Notes: generated by a model from the sequence alone, not told the origin. DNA of 64,000 bases from CAVWUA01 sp963758025 (GCA_963758025.1 CAVWUA010000008.1:1-64000); one strand, 5' to 3'; positions 7,411-17,278 are shown, numbered from the stretch's first letter. Translations and numbers: made by a program.

Positions 7411-9101
7411 ATGGACGCGGACGAGGCTGCGGAGTTGCTCGCGTCGGCCAGCGGCTATAAGCCCGAACTCGTCCAGTTACGTCGGAACGGACGCGGGGCT
7501 CGCGGCAAGGTCGGGAGAGGCGGCCACTCGCTGCTCATCGCCGCTCTCGCCGGCCTTGTCCTGTTCCTGGTGGGCTACCTCGTGGCGGTCGGGAACAGGT
7601 CGTCCCGCATCGACGGGGAACGGATCACGGTCGATCCCGTCGAAGAGGGTCCGGTTGTCACGCCTCCGGTCCCTCAGTCGATGCAGAATCCGGAGCCGGC
7701 ACTGACTGGGCAGAAGGCTTCACCGGCAACGGACTCTTCGGGTCCCCTCCCGACGGGACCAGGGTATCGTCCAGGTTGGCCCGGTAGGAACGCGATTCTT
7801 CCCGCGAGATCGGATCGCCGGACCTTCGAGCCGATGGGCAGAGCCGACCAGAATTGCGGGAGATCGCAGGATTATCCGGTCACAGCGGCCCGATCCTCGG
7901 AGCCGCTTTCAGCCCGGACGGCAAGTGGCTCGCCTCTGCCGGCGACGAAACCATCCGGCTCTGGAACCTCGAACGGGCGATCCCGACCAGTACGCATAGC
8001 ATTCTCCCGCAGGAGTCCCGCGCACGCCACAGGTTCATCGCCGTGGCCTACAGCCCCGACGGGCGATACCTGGCGGCGACAACCTTCGATGGGCCGATCC
8101 TCGTCTGGGATGTCCGCAGCAATCCATCGGCTCCGAGGCATATATTACGGAAACATCGGGGACCCGTCGTGGCGCTCGCCTTCTCCCCCGATGCCAAGAG
8201 GCTGGTCACCGGTTCTCGCGATGAGGGGCTCCTCTGCCTCTGGGATGTGAGGGCCGATCGGATCGTCGAGTCCTCCGCGACGACCGAGGATGGTGTCGGT
8301 ATCTGGTCCCTGGCCTTCTCGCCGGATGGGAATACCCTGGCAGAGGGGGTCATTTTCCGCGAGACATCGGGCCGCGCGGGCGGCGAGGTCCGATTGCTGG
8401 ATGTTTCGCGGAGCCCGCTGGCACCGAGGGCCGTCGTCGCGGCGACGAGGAGGAATCCGAGGGGGATCGGCTACTCGCCCGACGGCTCGACGATTGCGTT
8501 CGGCGATTGGGATTCGGTTCGGGTCTTCGAGGCGGCGGGTGCCCGGGAGTTGGGTGCCTTCAATGGGCACACGTCCTTCGTGATCAGCCTCGCCTTCTCC
8601 CCCGACGGCAAGTCGATCATCTCGGGGGGATATGACCGAATCTTGCGACTCTGGCGGGTCGAGGGTTTCGAGGAGGTCTACACTTCCGGGCCGCTCGCCG
8701 AGAAGATCGAGCAAGTGGTCCAGTCCAGAGATGGCAAGGCGGTCGCAGCCGTTGGGCATGACCGGCTCGTCTGGCTGTTCGAGATGGATGCCCTCGGCGA
8801 TGGCCCCGGCGTGAGTCCCGAGAAAAGCGTTCATCCTATCATGGGATTGTGGTTGAACGATCGCGACATCGCTTCGACCCACGAGTTCCTTCAGGATGGG
8901 AAGTACAAGTATTCGAGCCAGGGGATGACCGGGGAAGGCCGGTGGCATTCAGAGGACGATCGCATCGTTTTTGAATGGTATGATCCCAGGACTCGCCGAC
9001 AAAATGCGCGTTGGCTGAAGGTCGCGAGCATGGGCTCGGGAACGATTACGGTTCTGATCCAAGGAGATAGAGCCTATACCTGGAAGCGGATATCCAGGTG
9101 A
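7411..9101 (+). CDS. Transmembrane WD40-repeat protein with C-terminal lipocalin-like segment, frameshifted
   Basis: Two frames join near 7850. The first (7411 to about 7850, opening with MDADEAAELLASASGYKPE) carries one membrane helix, SLLIAALAGLVLFLVGYLVA, then a proline/serine-rich linker. The second (open from TTG 7854 to 9101) starts LREIAGLSGHSGPILGAAFS and holds about six WD40 blades with repeated AFSPDGK, IRLW and LVWDVR signatures. The last 90 residues (HEFLQDGKYKYSS, then GRWHSEDDRIVFEW) resemble a small lipocalin-like barrel. Likely an inner-membrane protein with an exposed propeller used for protein binding. If the break is real, only the propeller part could be made, from an alternative start. 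Confidence 0.65.
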
Positions 9102-9388
9102 TGACCAGTACCAGGGCCGGCGTTGGAACTGATTGATCGTACCCATGGGGTCGGCGCGCTTACCCGGGTCACCGAACCGATCCTCCTGAAGGCCCTGTGC
9201 CGAAGAGGAATCGTTGTCCCTCGGCGTTCCTCGATCCAGGCGAAAGGACTCCTTCCTGATGGACGCCAGGAAGAGCATTTCGCTGATGACTTACGCTCGG
9301 CAATCATTTATGCAAATGCTCCGATTCCCGAGAGCAATCCTGACTTATGCACGCATGAGTGAACTCGCGGGCTTGAAGGTGACAATCC

Positions 9389-10294
9389 ATGAAATGGCTG
9401 CACATCGCCTTGCTCCTTGCCCTCCTACCCGACCTGGCGTGGGGCGGGGATTTCCCCATACCGAAGGGCAAGACGCTCTATGCCGTCGGAGCGGCGCCCG
9501 ATGAATTGGAGGGATTCGAGAAGGTCGCCGGGTTCCGGCCCCGGGGTTACAAGTGGTATGTCCCGTTCACCGGACCAGAACGTGCCGCACGTCACCTTCC
9601 ACCTCCGGAGCGTTCCCGAGGGTGGCCTACCGATCATCGTCTTCCTCCTCGGAGACGGCCCCGATCCCCGCCGCCTGGACGAGGTTCTGGACGGCAGCCA
9701 GGATCACCTGACCCGGACCGCCGGGGAGGCCCTGCGCGACTACGGCGCCCGGTGCTCGGTGGTCCTGTCCAACGAGCCGGATAACGTCCACAAGGGGTTC
9801 GCCCGAGGAATACATCCGGGCCTACCGCAAGCATTCACGATGCCTGGGGCCAGATGGGGGTCACCAACGTCGCCTACTGCTGGCACTCGTGGACCAACCT
9901 CTCCCTGGAAGAGTCCCTCCGCTTCTACCCCGGGGACCGCTACGTCGATTGGATCGGACTCTCGGTCTACTATGCCTCCCAGGCCCGGCACGGTCGGGAA
10001 CTGATCCGATTCGCCCGCCAGCACCGCAAGCAGGTGGGCATCCTGGAGTCCGGCCTCGGCACCGAGTCCAAGGACCCCTTCTGGGATCACTCCTGGGAGC
10101 ACTACTACGGACCTCTATTCCGGTACGTGGAGGCCAACGACATCCGCCTGCTGGTCCACAACAACTTCGGGGATGTCTTCAATCAGTTCTCCCAGCCCGG
10201 CGACCCGTTCCGCAACTCCCGGCTCGACCACCTGCCCCAGGACATCCAGCACCAGATCGTCCGTCAGATCAAGACAAGTCGCTACAAATGGTGA
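9389..10294 (+). pseudogene. Secreted GH26-like glycoside hydrolase, several frameshifts
   Basis: Four frame segments assemble one protein of about 300 residues. It opens with a signal peptide (MKWLHIALLLALLPDLAWGG) after AAGGTGA at good spacing. The next segments read FEKVAGFRPRGYKWYV, then HVTFHLRSVPEGGLPIIVFL and CSVVLSNEPDN. They are followed by EEYIRAYRK, IHDAWGQMGVTNVAYCWHSW, YVDWIGLSVYY and KQVGILESGLGT. The Glu in SNEPDN and the Glu in ILESG match the acid/base and nucleophile positions of GH26 mannanase-like (clan A) enzymes. Frame changes lie near 9570, 9800 and 9835. Possibly a beta-mannan or related exported hydrolase. It could be decayed or mis-assembled. Confidence 0.6.
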
Positions 10295-10422
10295 CCGGCC
10301 AACTGATGTGCGCGCGAGCAAGCCTGGCAGGCGTTGGAAGGAACTGCTCGGCAAGCTCTGATCGTCGGTCTCGCCAAGCAGAGCACCTGGGACGGTGACC
10401 GGATGGGGAGTTCGAGGCCCGT

Positions 10423-11004
10423 TCACCGTCCATCCCCGAGTCCACTGACCTCGCCGTGTCGGAAGCAGCCGATGAGGTGGTCGTTGACCAGCCCGGTGGC
10501 CTGCATCAGCGCGTAGCAGATCGTCGTGCCGACGAACGTGAAGCCCCGCCGCTTCAGGTCCTTGCTCAGCGTGTCGGACTGCACGCTGCGGACCGGCACC
10601 TCCGAGATCGACCGCCAGGCGTTCCGGATCGGACGGCCCTCGACGAATCGCCAGATGTAGGCGTCGAAGCTGCCGAACTCCCGCTGGACCTCCAGGAAGG
10701 CCCTGGCGTTCGTGACGGCGGCGTTGACCTTCAGGCGGTTGCGGACGATCCCCGGGTCGGCGAGCAATTCGGCGACCTTCTCCGCGTCGTAGAGGGCGAC
10801 GAGAGCCGGATCGAAGCCGTCGAAGGCGGCCCGGTACCGCTCCCGCTTCTTGAGGATGGTGTCCCAACTGAGCCCGGCCTGGGCGCCCTCCAGAACCAGG
10901 AACTCGAACCAGCGGCGGTCGTCGCGGACCGGGACGCCCCACTCCTCGTCGTGGTAGCGGATCGCCAGGTCGTTCCTGGCCCAGTCGCAGCGGCTCGGTT
11001 CCAT
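10423..11004 (-). CDS. tag: DNA-3-methyladenine glycosylase I
   Basis: A 193-residue protein. RCDWARNDL and YHDEEWGVPVRDDRRWFEFL open the domain, followed by LEGAQAGLSWDTILKKRERY containing the conserved catalytic-pocket Glu. Later TFVGTTICYALMQATGLVND and HLIGCFRH complete the Tag signature; Cys and His near both ends form the zinc snap. The length matches E. coli Tag (187). The start at 11004 is supported by GGAGG 8 bases upstream. It removes 3-methyladenine from alkylated DNA in base excision repair. It stands alone on the minus strand, convergent with the GH26-like gene. Confidence 0.92.
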   Translation of the reverse strand: MEPSRCDWARNDLAIRYHDEEWGVPVRDDRRWFEFLVLEGAQAGLSWDTILKKRERYRAAFDGFDPALVALYDAEKVAELLADPGIVRNRLKVNAAVTNARAFLEVQREFGSFDAYIWRFVEGRPIRNAWRSISEVPVRSVQSDTLSKDLKRRGFTFVGTTICYALMQATGLVNDHLIGCFRHGEVSGLGDGR

Positions 11005-11159
11005 GGGCGGTGCCTCCGTGTTCGCTCCCCGATTCGGTGCCATCGGGGAGGATACCGGGGCGAAGCCGCCAGCGGGAGTCGAACCAGACCGGAACCTGGC
11101 GTTGTATCCGGTCGTCCTGGGGCACGGATTCCGGAGGCTGTTGCCGTTCTGAGGCCCGC

Positions 11160-11714
11160 TCACATCAACTCGAAGAACGATTCCTTGCCGATGTGCGGGA
11201 GGAATCGCTCGACCAGATCGGCCAGCGTCCCGCTGCCCCCCGACATCCAGAGGTCGATCCAGTCGGTCGATCGGCCCCGGAAGCACCACCGCTGGACCCG
11301 GAAGGTCCGCTCGTCCTCGTCGATCAGGGTGAACCGCATCACCTTCATGTAGCTCCGGTAGCTCGGCGGCAACTCGCGGAACCCGAAGTAATCCAGGTCG
11401 AGCGTCACCCGCTCGGCATGGTGGACGACGATGTGCTCCCCCCGCACATCGAGCAGGCAATTCTGGTCGGGCGCGTACCGCTTCAGGCCCCGCTCCACCA
11501 CGGCGACCTCGAACGGCATGATCACCTGGGGCTGCTGCTTCCGCAGGAACACCTGGGCCTCGGGGTTCTCGTAGACCTCGTAGCCCTCGGGGATCGCATC
11601 GACCAGATCGCCCTCGGCGCTCCTGGAGAACCAGTACCTCGGCTTGCCGGTCCTGGTCGTGCCGGCGTGCAGGTAGTAGGTGTCCTGGCGGCGGTTGACG
11701 TGGGTCACGGGCAT
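11160..11714 (-). CDS. Conserved hypothetical protein
   Basis: A 184-residue soluble protein with no signal peptide. It begins MPVTHVNRRQDTYYLHAG and contains KPRYWFSRSAEGDLVDAIPE, YEVYENPEAQVFLRK, a central VTLDLDYFGFRELPPS, and ends with DLWMSGGSGTLADLVERFLP. The opening resembles short conserved hypotheticals in planctomycetes and other bacteria annotated only as hypothetical. No catalytic motif was recognised. The start at 11714 is the only sensible one. It lies between tag and the SEC-C gene on the same strand with gaps of 115-155 bases. Confidence 0.7.
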   Translation of the reverse strand: MPVTHVNRRQDTYYLHAGTTRTGKPRYWFSRSAEGDLVDAIPEGYEVYENPEAQVFLRKQQPQVIMPFEVAVVERGLKRYAPDQNCLLDVRGEHIVVHHAERVTLDLDYFGFRELPPSYRSYMKVMRFTLIDEDERTFRVQRWCFRGRSTDWIDLWMSGGSGTLADLVERFLPHIGKESFFELM

Positions 11715-11829
11715 GATCAGGTCTCCCCTCCGGGCCTCCTGGGGCTTGATCCGATTCTACTCGATCGGGCTCTGTTCGACCTCGACTCGACGTGGCTCCC
11801 CTGCTGTCCGCACGAGACATTCAGGCGAT

Positions 11830-13122
11830 TCATCCCGACGATCGACCGCAGCACTTCTTGAACTTCTTGCCGCTGCCGCAGGGGCACGGGTCGTTGCGGC
11901 CCACCCGCCGCTCGGACCGCCGGATCGGGGCCGACACGCTCGGCTCGGGTTCGGTCGGGGCCTCGCCCATGGCTCCTTGCAGCCGGGCGAACGGGTCGAT
12001 CCCCCGGGCCTTCAGGGCTTCGTACCGCCGGCCCAGTTCCGCCATCTCGGCGCACTGCTGAGCCTGCATCCGCCGCTTCCGTACCCGCTCCTCCTCCCAA
12101 CGCCCGGCCTCCGGCAACTCGATCCCCAGCACCTTGGCGACCGGCAGCAACGCCTCCTCCAGGCTGGTGTACCAGGTGTCGTAGCCCCGGGCGATCTCCC
12201 GCCGCACCGCCTCGACGCCCCGCTCCGAGAACAGCCGGCAGAGCCCCCGGCAGAGGCTCGTGCGGATCGTCGGGTCCTCCTCGGCCTCCAGCAGGGCGAG
12301 GATCGCCTCCTCCGACTCGGGGTGCTTGATCTTGCCCAGGACGGTCGCCGCATAGAGCTTGAAGTGGAAGTCGGCCCCCGGCAGGGCCGACCGGATCAGC
12401 CGGGACGCCTCGGGGTCGCCGATGAGGGCCAGCGCCTCCTGGCAGCATTCCAGCAGGAAGTCGGTGTCGATGTGGAACTTGTCCACCAGGGCCGGCACCG
12501 CCTCCCGGAGCCGCCTCGACCCCGCCAGATCGACCAGGAAGATTTCGAGCCAGCCCTCCTCCGGCTCCAGCGACTTCAGCAACCGGCAGATGGTCTCGCC
12601 GTCGGGCACGTCCCGGTGGCCCAGGGCGTCGATCAGGTCGTCGGCGTGGGCATGGTCGATCTCCCCGACATGGTGCTTGTCTTCGCAGCGGCGGGCGAAC
12701 TCCTGGAGTTCCTCCCAGAGCCTCTCCCCGGGCCAGCCGGCCAGGTCGCGGCGGCGTTGCAGGCGGGGGATCAGGCCCCGATCGAGGTGGGGGGTCTCGC
12801 GGATCGCCGCCTCCCTGGCGGTCAGCAAGTCGGCGGGGGCCTGGGCGATCACCCGGTTGAGGTGGAAGATCGTGTCCGGGTCTCTGGCCCTTGCGAGGTG
12901 GTCCAGGACGGCATCGAGCGCCTCTTCGGTCAGGGCGAAGCGGTGGCCGAGGGAGAGCGCCCGGAGGTTGTCCTGCACGTCGAATCGGTCGCGGGCTTCG
13001 AGGACCATCGGCAGGATGTCGGTGTCCCGGGACCAGCAGTCGCCGAAGTATTCGACGGCGGCCTCGCGGACCTCGGGGTCCTCGTGCAGCAGGAACGGCT
13101 TGATCTGGTCAGGGGTCAGCAA
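11830..13122 (-). CDS. HEAT-repeat protein with C-terminal SEC-C zinc motif
   Basis: A 430-residue protein. The start is TTG 13122 (LLTPDQIKPFLLHEDPEVRE), chosen because AGGAGG lies 6 bases upstream. Helical repeats occupy most of the chain (for example HEDPEVREAAVEYFGD, KIKHPESEEAILALLEAEED, PTIRTSLCRGLCRLF), consistent with HEAT or ARM-like solenoids. The last 25 residues, RVGRNDPCPCGSGKKFKKCC, are a complete SEC-C zinc-binding motif, as at the end of SecA and many stand-alone proteins. Likely a cytoplasmic scaffold. The exact partner cannot be inferred. Confidence 0.85.
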   Translation of the reverse strand: MLTPDQIKPFLLHEDPEVREAAVEYFGDCWSRDTDILPMVLEARDRFDVQDNLRALSLGHRFALTEEALDAVLDHLARARDPDTIFHLNRVIAQAPADLLTAREAAIRETPHLDRGLIPRLQRRRDLAGWPGERLWEELQEFARRCEDKHHVGEIDHAHADDLIDALGHRDVPDGETICRLLKSLEPEEGWLEIFLVDLAGSRRLREAVPALVDKFHIDTDFLLECCQEALALIGDPEASRLIRSALPGADFHFKLYAATVLGKIKHPESEEAILALLEAEEDPTIRTSLCRGLCRLFSERGVEAVRREIARGYDTWYTSLEEALLPVAKVLGIELPEAGRWEEERVRKRRMQAQQCAEMAELGRRYEALKARGIDPFARLQGAMGEAPTEPEPSVSAPIRRSERRVGRNDPCPCGSGKKFKKCCGRSSG

Positions 13123-13903
13123 GGGACGCCTCCTATCGGAATGATCTGGCTCCTCGGTCGGGGGCAGCGTGAGGGCGGCACCCGCCACGTCCTTGAACCT
13201 CATTCGCCCCGGCCATGTCGTCGGGTTGTATCGTACTCCACAAGCTCCGTCCACTCTTCGTGATGACGCCCTCCCATTCGTCGATGCCTGCGGCAACTAC
13301 TGAGGTTGGTGCCCGTTCGCCCCTGCCCCCTGCGGGGCAGGACTCTCGGGCACCAACTCGGCGTGACCCTGAGACGGGGTGATCGGGGCCGGATGCCTCT
13401 CGTCTTCCCGCTCTCATGATCGACCCCCGTGCCGTCGTCGTCCAAGCGAGGATGGGGTCAGACGATGGGGTCGGACACACGAAAATCCGAGTCCCGGTGC
13501 GCACAGCCCTCACAACCCGGTTTTCTTGAGTTATTTGCTTCAATGAGAGATCATCTGACCCCATCCGACCCCAGGACGTAAACCCAATGAGGGCAAGGGA
13601 TAATCCGGGGTCAGACGAATTTTCGTCGTCTGACCCGGTCTGACCCCAACGGGTCTTCATCTGACCCCAATGGCGACTCCTTGGGGTCACATACCGAGCC
13701 CTGGGGCCAGACGAAAAGCCCCTGGGGTCAGACGACGAACATGATCTGATTCATGGTCTTTCGAGGGGAATCCGGCCTGTTTCGTACGAGACAACCGGAG
13801 GATCGGGGTTACTCGATCGGTGCTCCGACGGCACGGGCAAGCGGAGCGAGACCGGCGCCTCGGAGCACCGCATCCCGTGCGAGCGCAGCGAGCCGGGATG
13901 GCA
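13123..13903. other. Intergenic region carrying REP-like repeats
   Basis: About 780 bases between the SEC-C gene and the primase-helicase gene. No credible gene. The right half is dominated by TGGGGTCAGACGA-type repeats in both orientations (listed separately). A minus-strand open frame covers the repeats, but its product is repeat-derived. It probably marks the left edge of the integrated element. Confidence 0.5.
13453..13739. repeat. REP-like cluster of TGGGGTCAGACGA motifs
   Basis: TGGGGTCAGACGA occurs at 13453-13465 and 13723-13735. Variants occur at 13466 (TGGGGTCGGACAC) and 13702 (TGGGGCCAGACGA). Inverted copies lie at 13551-13573, about 13621-13650 and about 13667-13679. At 13605-13639 two oppositely oriented copies form a near-perfect hairpin (CCGGGGTCAGACGA against TCGTCTGACCCGG). 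Such families resemble repeats linked to RAYT-type (IS200-like) transposases. No transposase gene for them is visible here. Confidence 0.6.
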
Positions 13904-15470
13904 TCAAGGACTCGTCTCCGATGACGGGGACGACGGGATGAGGCCGGAGAAAACTTCGCCCGTCGCCATCAGGTGGGACGAAGCATACTCGGACATCGCC
14001 TGCGGGTTCAGGCCGATGCCCCGGTAGTACGTCCTCTTGCGGTCGGCCTGGCGGCTGCTGTCCGGGCGGCGCCGGACGCTGGTGATCCGGGCATCGACCG
14101 ACATCAGCAGGACCGTCAGGTGCCCGGAGCTTCCGGGCTTGTGGCCCTCGGCCTCGCACCAGGCCCTCCAGCGCCTCCCGGAGCACCTCGGCCTCCACCT
14201 CGGCCCCGTCGCCCAGGACGCAGACCTGCTCGACGAACGCCCGGATCGGCGAGCTGTGGTCGCTCATGACCTCGGCCACCTGTGCATCGCAAGTCGGCTG
14301 GGTCAGGCGGCCCCGTTCCCGCAGGAGTACCAGGCCGCGGAGCGCCCAGTTGGCGATCCCAGTCAGTTCCGCCCGCAGCCGGTCCTTCAGCCCCAGGTCC
14401 TCCCGTCCCCGGTAGTCCTGGAGGAACCGGATGAAGATCATCCGGTCGGCGATCACCCCGCTGGCGTCCGGCAGCCGGGGCAGGCCGTTGGCCAGGACCG
14501 TGAACCGGGTGGTCAGGGACACGCCGGTCAGCGGCTCCCGGTTCTTGCGGTCGATGTCCACGGGGTCGCCGCCGGTGATCCGCTTGATCCGCTCGACGAT
14601 CACGTCGCTGGCCCGCCCGCTGCCCAGGTGGGCGTCCCCAAAGATGGCCGACACTTTGCCGACGAACCCCATCAGGGCGAACCGCTCGCCCAACTCGGAG
14701 AACGAGGGGTTGCAGACATTGCGTACCCCGACGACCTGCTGGAGTACGTCGGCGTAGGTCCCCTTGCCGTTGCGTCCCCGGCCTAGCAGGAACACCATCT
14801 TGTGCTGTGTCATGTCGCTGGTCAGGTTCAGGCCCATCCACATCTGGAGTACCGAGTGGCGATCCGGGTCGCCCATCGTCCATTCTTCGATGCACCGCTC
14901 CCAGGCCGGGCAGGTCGCCTCGGGGTCGAAGTCGTGCGGCAGGCAGGACAGCGAGAACCAGAGCGGCGTGTGCGGGATCAGCCGGGCCTCGCCGCGCAGG
15001 TAGGCGTCCAGGTCCAGCAACCCGTTGCGGAACGGCACAACCCGGTCGGGCGCCGGGAACTCCCCCATACCCAGGTAGACGCCCAACTGGCTGCCGTCGT
15101 AATTCGGCACGTCGCAGAGGCCCTTCAGGGCGTCGATCAGGCCGGTGACGTGCCGAGAGGTCGGCTCGAACGCCACCCGCCTGGTTGCCTTCCTGCCGTC
15201 GGTACCCGTAACCACGGCTTCCGTCTCGCAACCTGCCAGCCAGGCCCAGACCTGCGAACGCAGCGTGTCCGGTCTGAGTTCCTCGTAATGCGTGCCGCTC
15301 CAGGCGTACCACGTCCCGGCCCCGTGCCGGAGCGTGGGGATGCCCCCCATGGTGTACTGGTCGAAGAGGAACGCCCTGGCGCTCCTGAGCGGGGCGTTGG
15401 CCGCGATCGTGCGGCCCCCCGTCGTCCCGGTCACCCCCTCGTGCCGGGCCTGGTCGTCGCGATGATCCAT
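13904..15470 (-). CDS. P4/D5-type phage or plasmid primase-helicase, frameshifted near C-terminus
   Basis: Starts at ATG 15470 (MDHRDDQARHEGV) with GAGG just upstream. An N-terminal D5_N-like part (GTWYAWSGTHYEEL, YLGMGEFPAPDRVVPFRNGL, WFSLSCLPHDFDP) is followed by a superfamily-3 helicase core. This has Walker A VFLLGRGRNGKGTYADVLQQ, Walker B-like VSAIFGDAHLGSG and motif C RFTVLANGLPRLPD. One base change near 14170 moves the C-terminal winged segment (AWCEAEGHKPGSSGHL, RKRTYYRGIGLNP) into another frame that ends at 13904. Family members unwind DNA for replication of phages, satellites and integrative elements. It pairs with the upstream prim-pol gene. Confidence 0.8.
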
Positions 15471-15519
15471 CGAAACCTCGAAATCGAATCCTCCTGAGTC
15501 GCTCGTGGCCCTGCGGCGG

Positions 15520-16518
15520 CTACGCGCCGCAGAGCTTGTCGCCGGGCTTGCCCCGGTATGCCGTCGCCGAGGCCGAGCGGACCTCGACGGCGATCTCCTC
15601 CTCGGACCAGGGGAAGTAATCCCCTCCCTGGTCGGTGTTGCTCTCCTTCCGGCCCCAGGCCAGCAGGCTGGCGACGGCCTCGTCGAACGGCAGGGCGAAC
15701 CCCCAGGTGAGCACCAGGGCCAGCCGGAAGCACTCCCGCCGGGCGACCCCTTCCCCGGCTCGGGTACCGGGCACCTTCGCCAGGTAGCGCCGTGCCATCT
15801 CCACGCGAACGCCGACCGGCGGAAGCCAGCCCTGATGGACAAACTCCTCGTGTGTTGCACTCCCGGCCCCCCTCGCCGGGGATGGTACCGGTGTCCGGAC
15901 TCGTTGCTCGCGTCCAACTTCGTGGGGCAGCCAGGCCGGGTCGTAGACGGGTAGTCCGGACACCATCTCGGATGTCCAGGTCTGCGTCATCTCGTAGATG
16001 TGCCCGCTGGCGTGGCGGCTGCCGGGGGCGACGACGACCGAGCCGTCGGCCTTCAGGTCGAGGGTGTAGGCCCTGCCGTTCATGACCGTCCCGGTCCGCT
16101 GCTTGATCCATCCGCTGCCGGGGTGGGCGTAGTAGAAATGGTACCCCCGGCATGTCCGGGTGATCATCGGCGTAGGCGGGCAGCTTGCCCGGATGAGGGC
16201 GACCGCCTCGTCATCGTCGCCGTCGAGGACGACGACCCTGATCCCCGGCGTGTCGCCGACGACCAGCATCGCCTCCGAGGAGCCGGGCATGCGGAAGTCG
16301 CCCAGGAACCACCGGTCGAACAACCACCGGGGTTGCCGGGTGGACTGGTATTCCTTCCAGCGCCGGCAGGTCTCCTTCGTCGTCGGATATGCGGGGATGA
16401 CGTTGAATCCCAGGCCGTACAGCCCGTCCCAGAGTCCGATGGTCTCCTGGCGTTCGTGGCACCGGAATTCGTAGGGGAGATCATTCTCCCATTTGTTGTG
16501 ATATTTCTGAACGGTCAC
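15520..16518 (-). CDS. Bifunctional DNA primase/polymerase (prim-pol) N-terminal domain protein
   Basis: A 332-residue protein from GTG 16518. The AEP-type prim-pol domain shows GLYGLGFNVIPAYPTTKETC near residue 35, VVVLDGDDDEAVALI (the metal-binding Asp cluster), RGYHFYYAHP and DLKADGSVVVAPGSRHASG (conserved His/Ser region). The C-terminal third is helical and resembles the linker found before D5 helicases. It is followed after 49 bases by the primase-helicase gene on the same strand, giving a split two-gene primase module. Acts in DNA replication of a mobile element. Confidence 0.78.
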   Translation of the reverse strand: MTVQKYHNKWENDLPYEFRCHERQETIGLWDGLYGLGFNVIPAYPTTKETCRRWKEYQSTRQPRWLFDRWFLGDFRMPGSSEAMLVVGDTPGIRVVVLDGDDDEAVALIRASCPPTPMITRTCRGYHFYYAHPGSGWIKQRTGTVMNGRAYTLDLKADGSVVVAPGSRHASGHIYEMTQTWTSEMVSGLPVYDPAWLPHEVGREQRVRTPVPSPARGAGSATHEEFVHQGWLPPVGVRVEMARRYLAKVPGTRAGEGVARRECFRLALVLTWGFALPFDEAVASLLAWGRKESNTDQGGDYFPWSEEEIAVEVRSASATAYRGKPGDKLCGA

Positions 16519-16602
16519 GCTTTAATACCTGTGATCCTCGGAACGAAGTGCCCTCGATTGGCCCCGCCGGGTCCCCTCGCCCGGCGGGGCTTCCTCTTGC
16601 GC

Positions 16603-16803
16603 TCATCCCGGCTCGTCCTCGGCCCGCTCGCCCTCGGCGGCCCTGGCCCGGAAGTACGCCTCGACCGCGCGAACGTCGTCTTCGGTGTAGACCCGCGAGC
16701 CCTGGAACCGGGCCACTTCGGGCAGGTAGCCCTGCTGGTGGGCATACGTGATGCGGTGCCGCTTGACCCCAATCCGTCGGGAAACTTCACTGATCGAGAA
16801 CAT
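16603..16803 (-). CDS. Small MerR-like helix-turn-helix protein
   Basis: A 66-residue protein: MFSISEVSRRIGVKRHRITY, then AHQQGYLPEVARFQGSRVYT, then EDDVRAVEAYFRARAAEG. The fold matches the MerR/excisionase-type winged HTH (recognition helix, then the FQGSRVYT wing). It has no effector domain, so it resembles AlpA or excisionase-like regulators of satellites. The start at 16803 has a perfect GGAGGTGATC just upstream. That RBS lies inside a 7-bp inverted repeat (16808-16831), which could control translation or be the operator. It is first in the minus-strand run leading to the prim-pol and helicase genes. Confidence 0.7.
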   Translation of the reverse strand: MFSISEVSRRIGVKRHRITYAHQQGYLPEVARFQGSRVYTEDDVRAVEAYFRARAAEGERAEDEPG

Positions 16804-16807
16804 GATC

Positions 16808-16831
16808 ACCTCCCACCTTATATAGGGAGGT
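16808..16831 (-). promoter_or_regulatory. Inverted repeat spanning the RBS and -10-like box of the HTH gene
   Basis: On the minus strand ACCTCCC and GGGAGGT flank TATATAAGGT. The right arm is the ribosome binding site of the HTH gene and the spacer contains a -10-like TATATAAG. The dyad could be an autoregulatory operator or an RBS-sequestering hairpin. Confidence 0.45.
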
Positions 16832-17095
16832 CGCCCGCATTTCTTCTTCGGCGTCGGAGAAGAATCCGTCCCGGCACCGGAGGTCATCGCCCCGGCCCGG
16901 GGCGATTTCGCCGATCAGGGGCGGAACGGGACCTGGCAGACGCCGCAGTCCACGAGCCGCACGGAGATCGACCGGCTGGCACAGGCGCTGCGCCAGGCCC
17001 AGGAGAACCTAGGGTCGCTCCGGCGTCTCACCTGCTCGGACGATGCCACACCGAGGGGACGCCGCCCCGCCAAGAGAGAGAAAAAGGAGACGTGA
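16826..17095 (+). pseudogene. Start-less plus-strand open frame, possible gene fragment
   Basis: The frame after the TAG at 16823 stays open for 89 codons to TGA 17093 and reads like protein (SVPAPEVIAPARGDFADQG, then SRTEIDRLAQALRQAQENLG, a probable helix, then a basic tail RRPAKREKKET). No ATG, GTG or TTG occurs in this frame, so as it stands it cannot be a complete gene. It may be the 3' remnant of a gene of the integrated element. Family not recognised. Confidence 0.25.
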
Positions 17096-17143
17096 TCCTT
17101 CCTCGGCTCTCATCGCTCTCCTACTTCGAGCGGCTGGTCGAGA

Positions 17144-17278
17144 TCACCTCGGCGAGTAGGGGCGGTTGGGGAGCCGGTCCTGGCGGTGGGGGATGACCTC
17201 CTGGGCGCCGGCGAGGAGGGCCGGGACGGCGAGAAAGAAGCAGAGGGCGGTAGTCCTGGTGGGCCTGCTCATCGGCAT
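17144..17278 (-). CDS. Small predicted secreted peptide
   Basis: A 44-residue frame: MPMSRPTRTTALCFFLAVPA, then LLAGAQEV and a basic tail. It has a charged N-terminus, a hydrophobic core and an AGA-Q cleavage-like site typical of a signal peptide. GGAGG lies 4 bases before the first ATG, or 10 before the second. No family recognised. Could be spurious. Confidence 0.35.
   Translation of the reverse strand: MPMSRPTRTTALCFFLAVPALLAGAQEVIPHRQDRLPNRPYSPR

Noticed and set aside
11680..13263. Long plus-strand open frame
   Set aside because: It is the antisense of the SEC-C/HEAT gene and the hypothetical gene, which have clear homology-like motifs and good RBS; its product is repetitive and Gln/Leu/Gly-rich.
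13133..13690. 185-codon minus-strand frame over the REP-like repeats
   Set aside because: The product is encoded by the repeats themselves and shows no domain.
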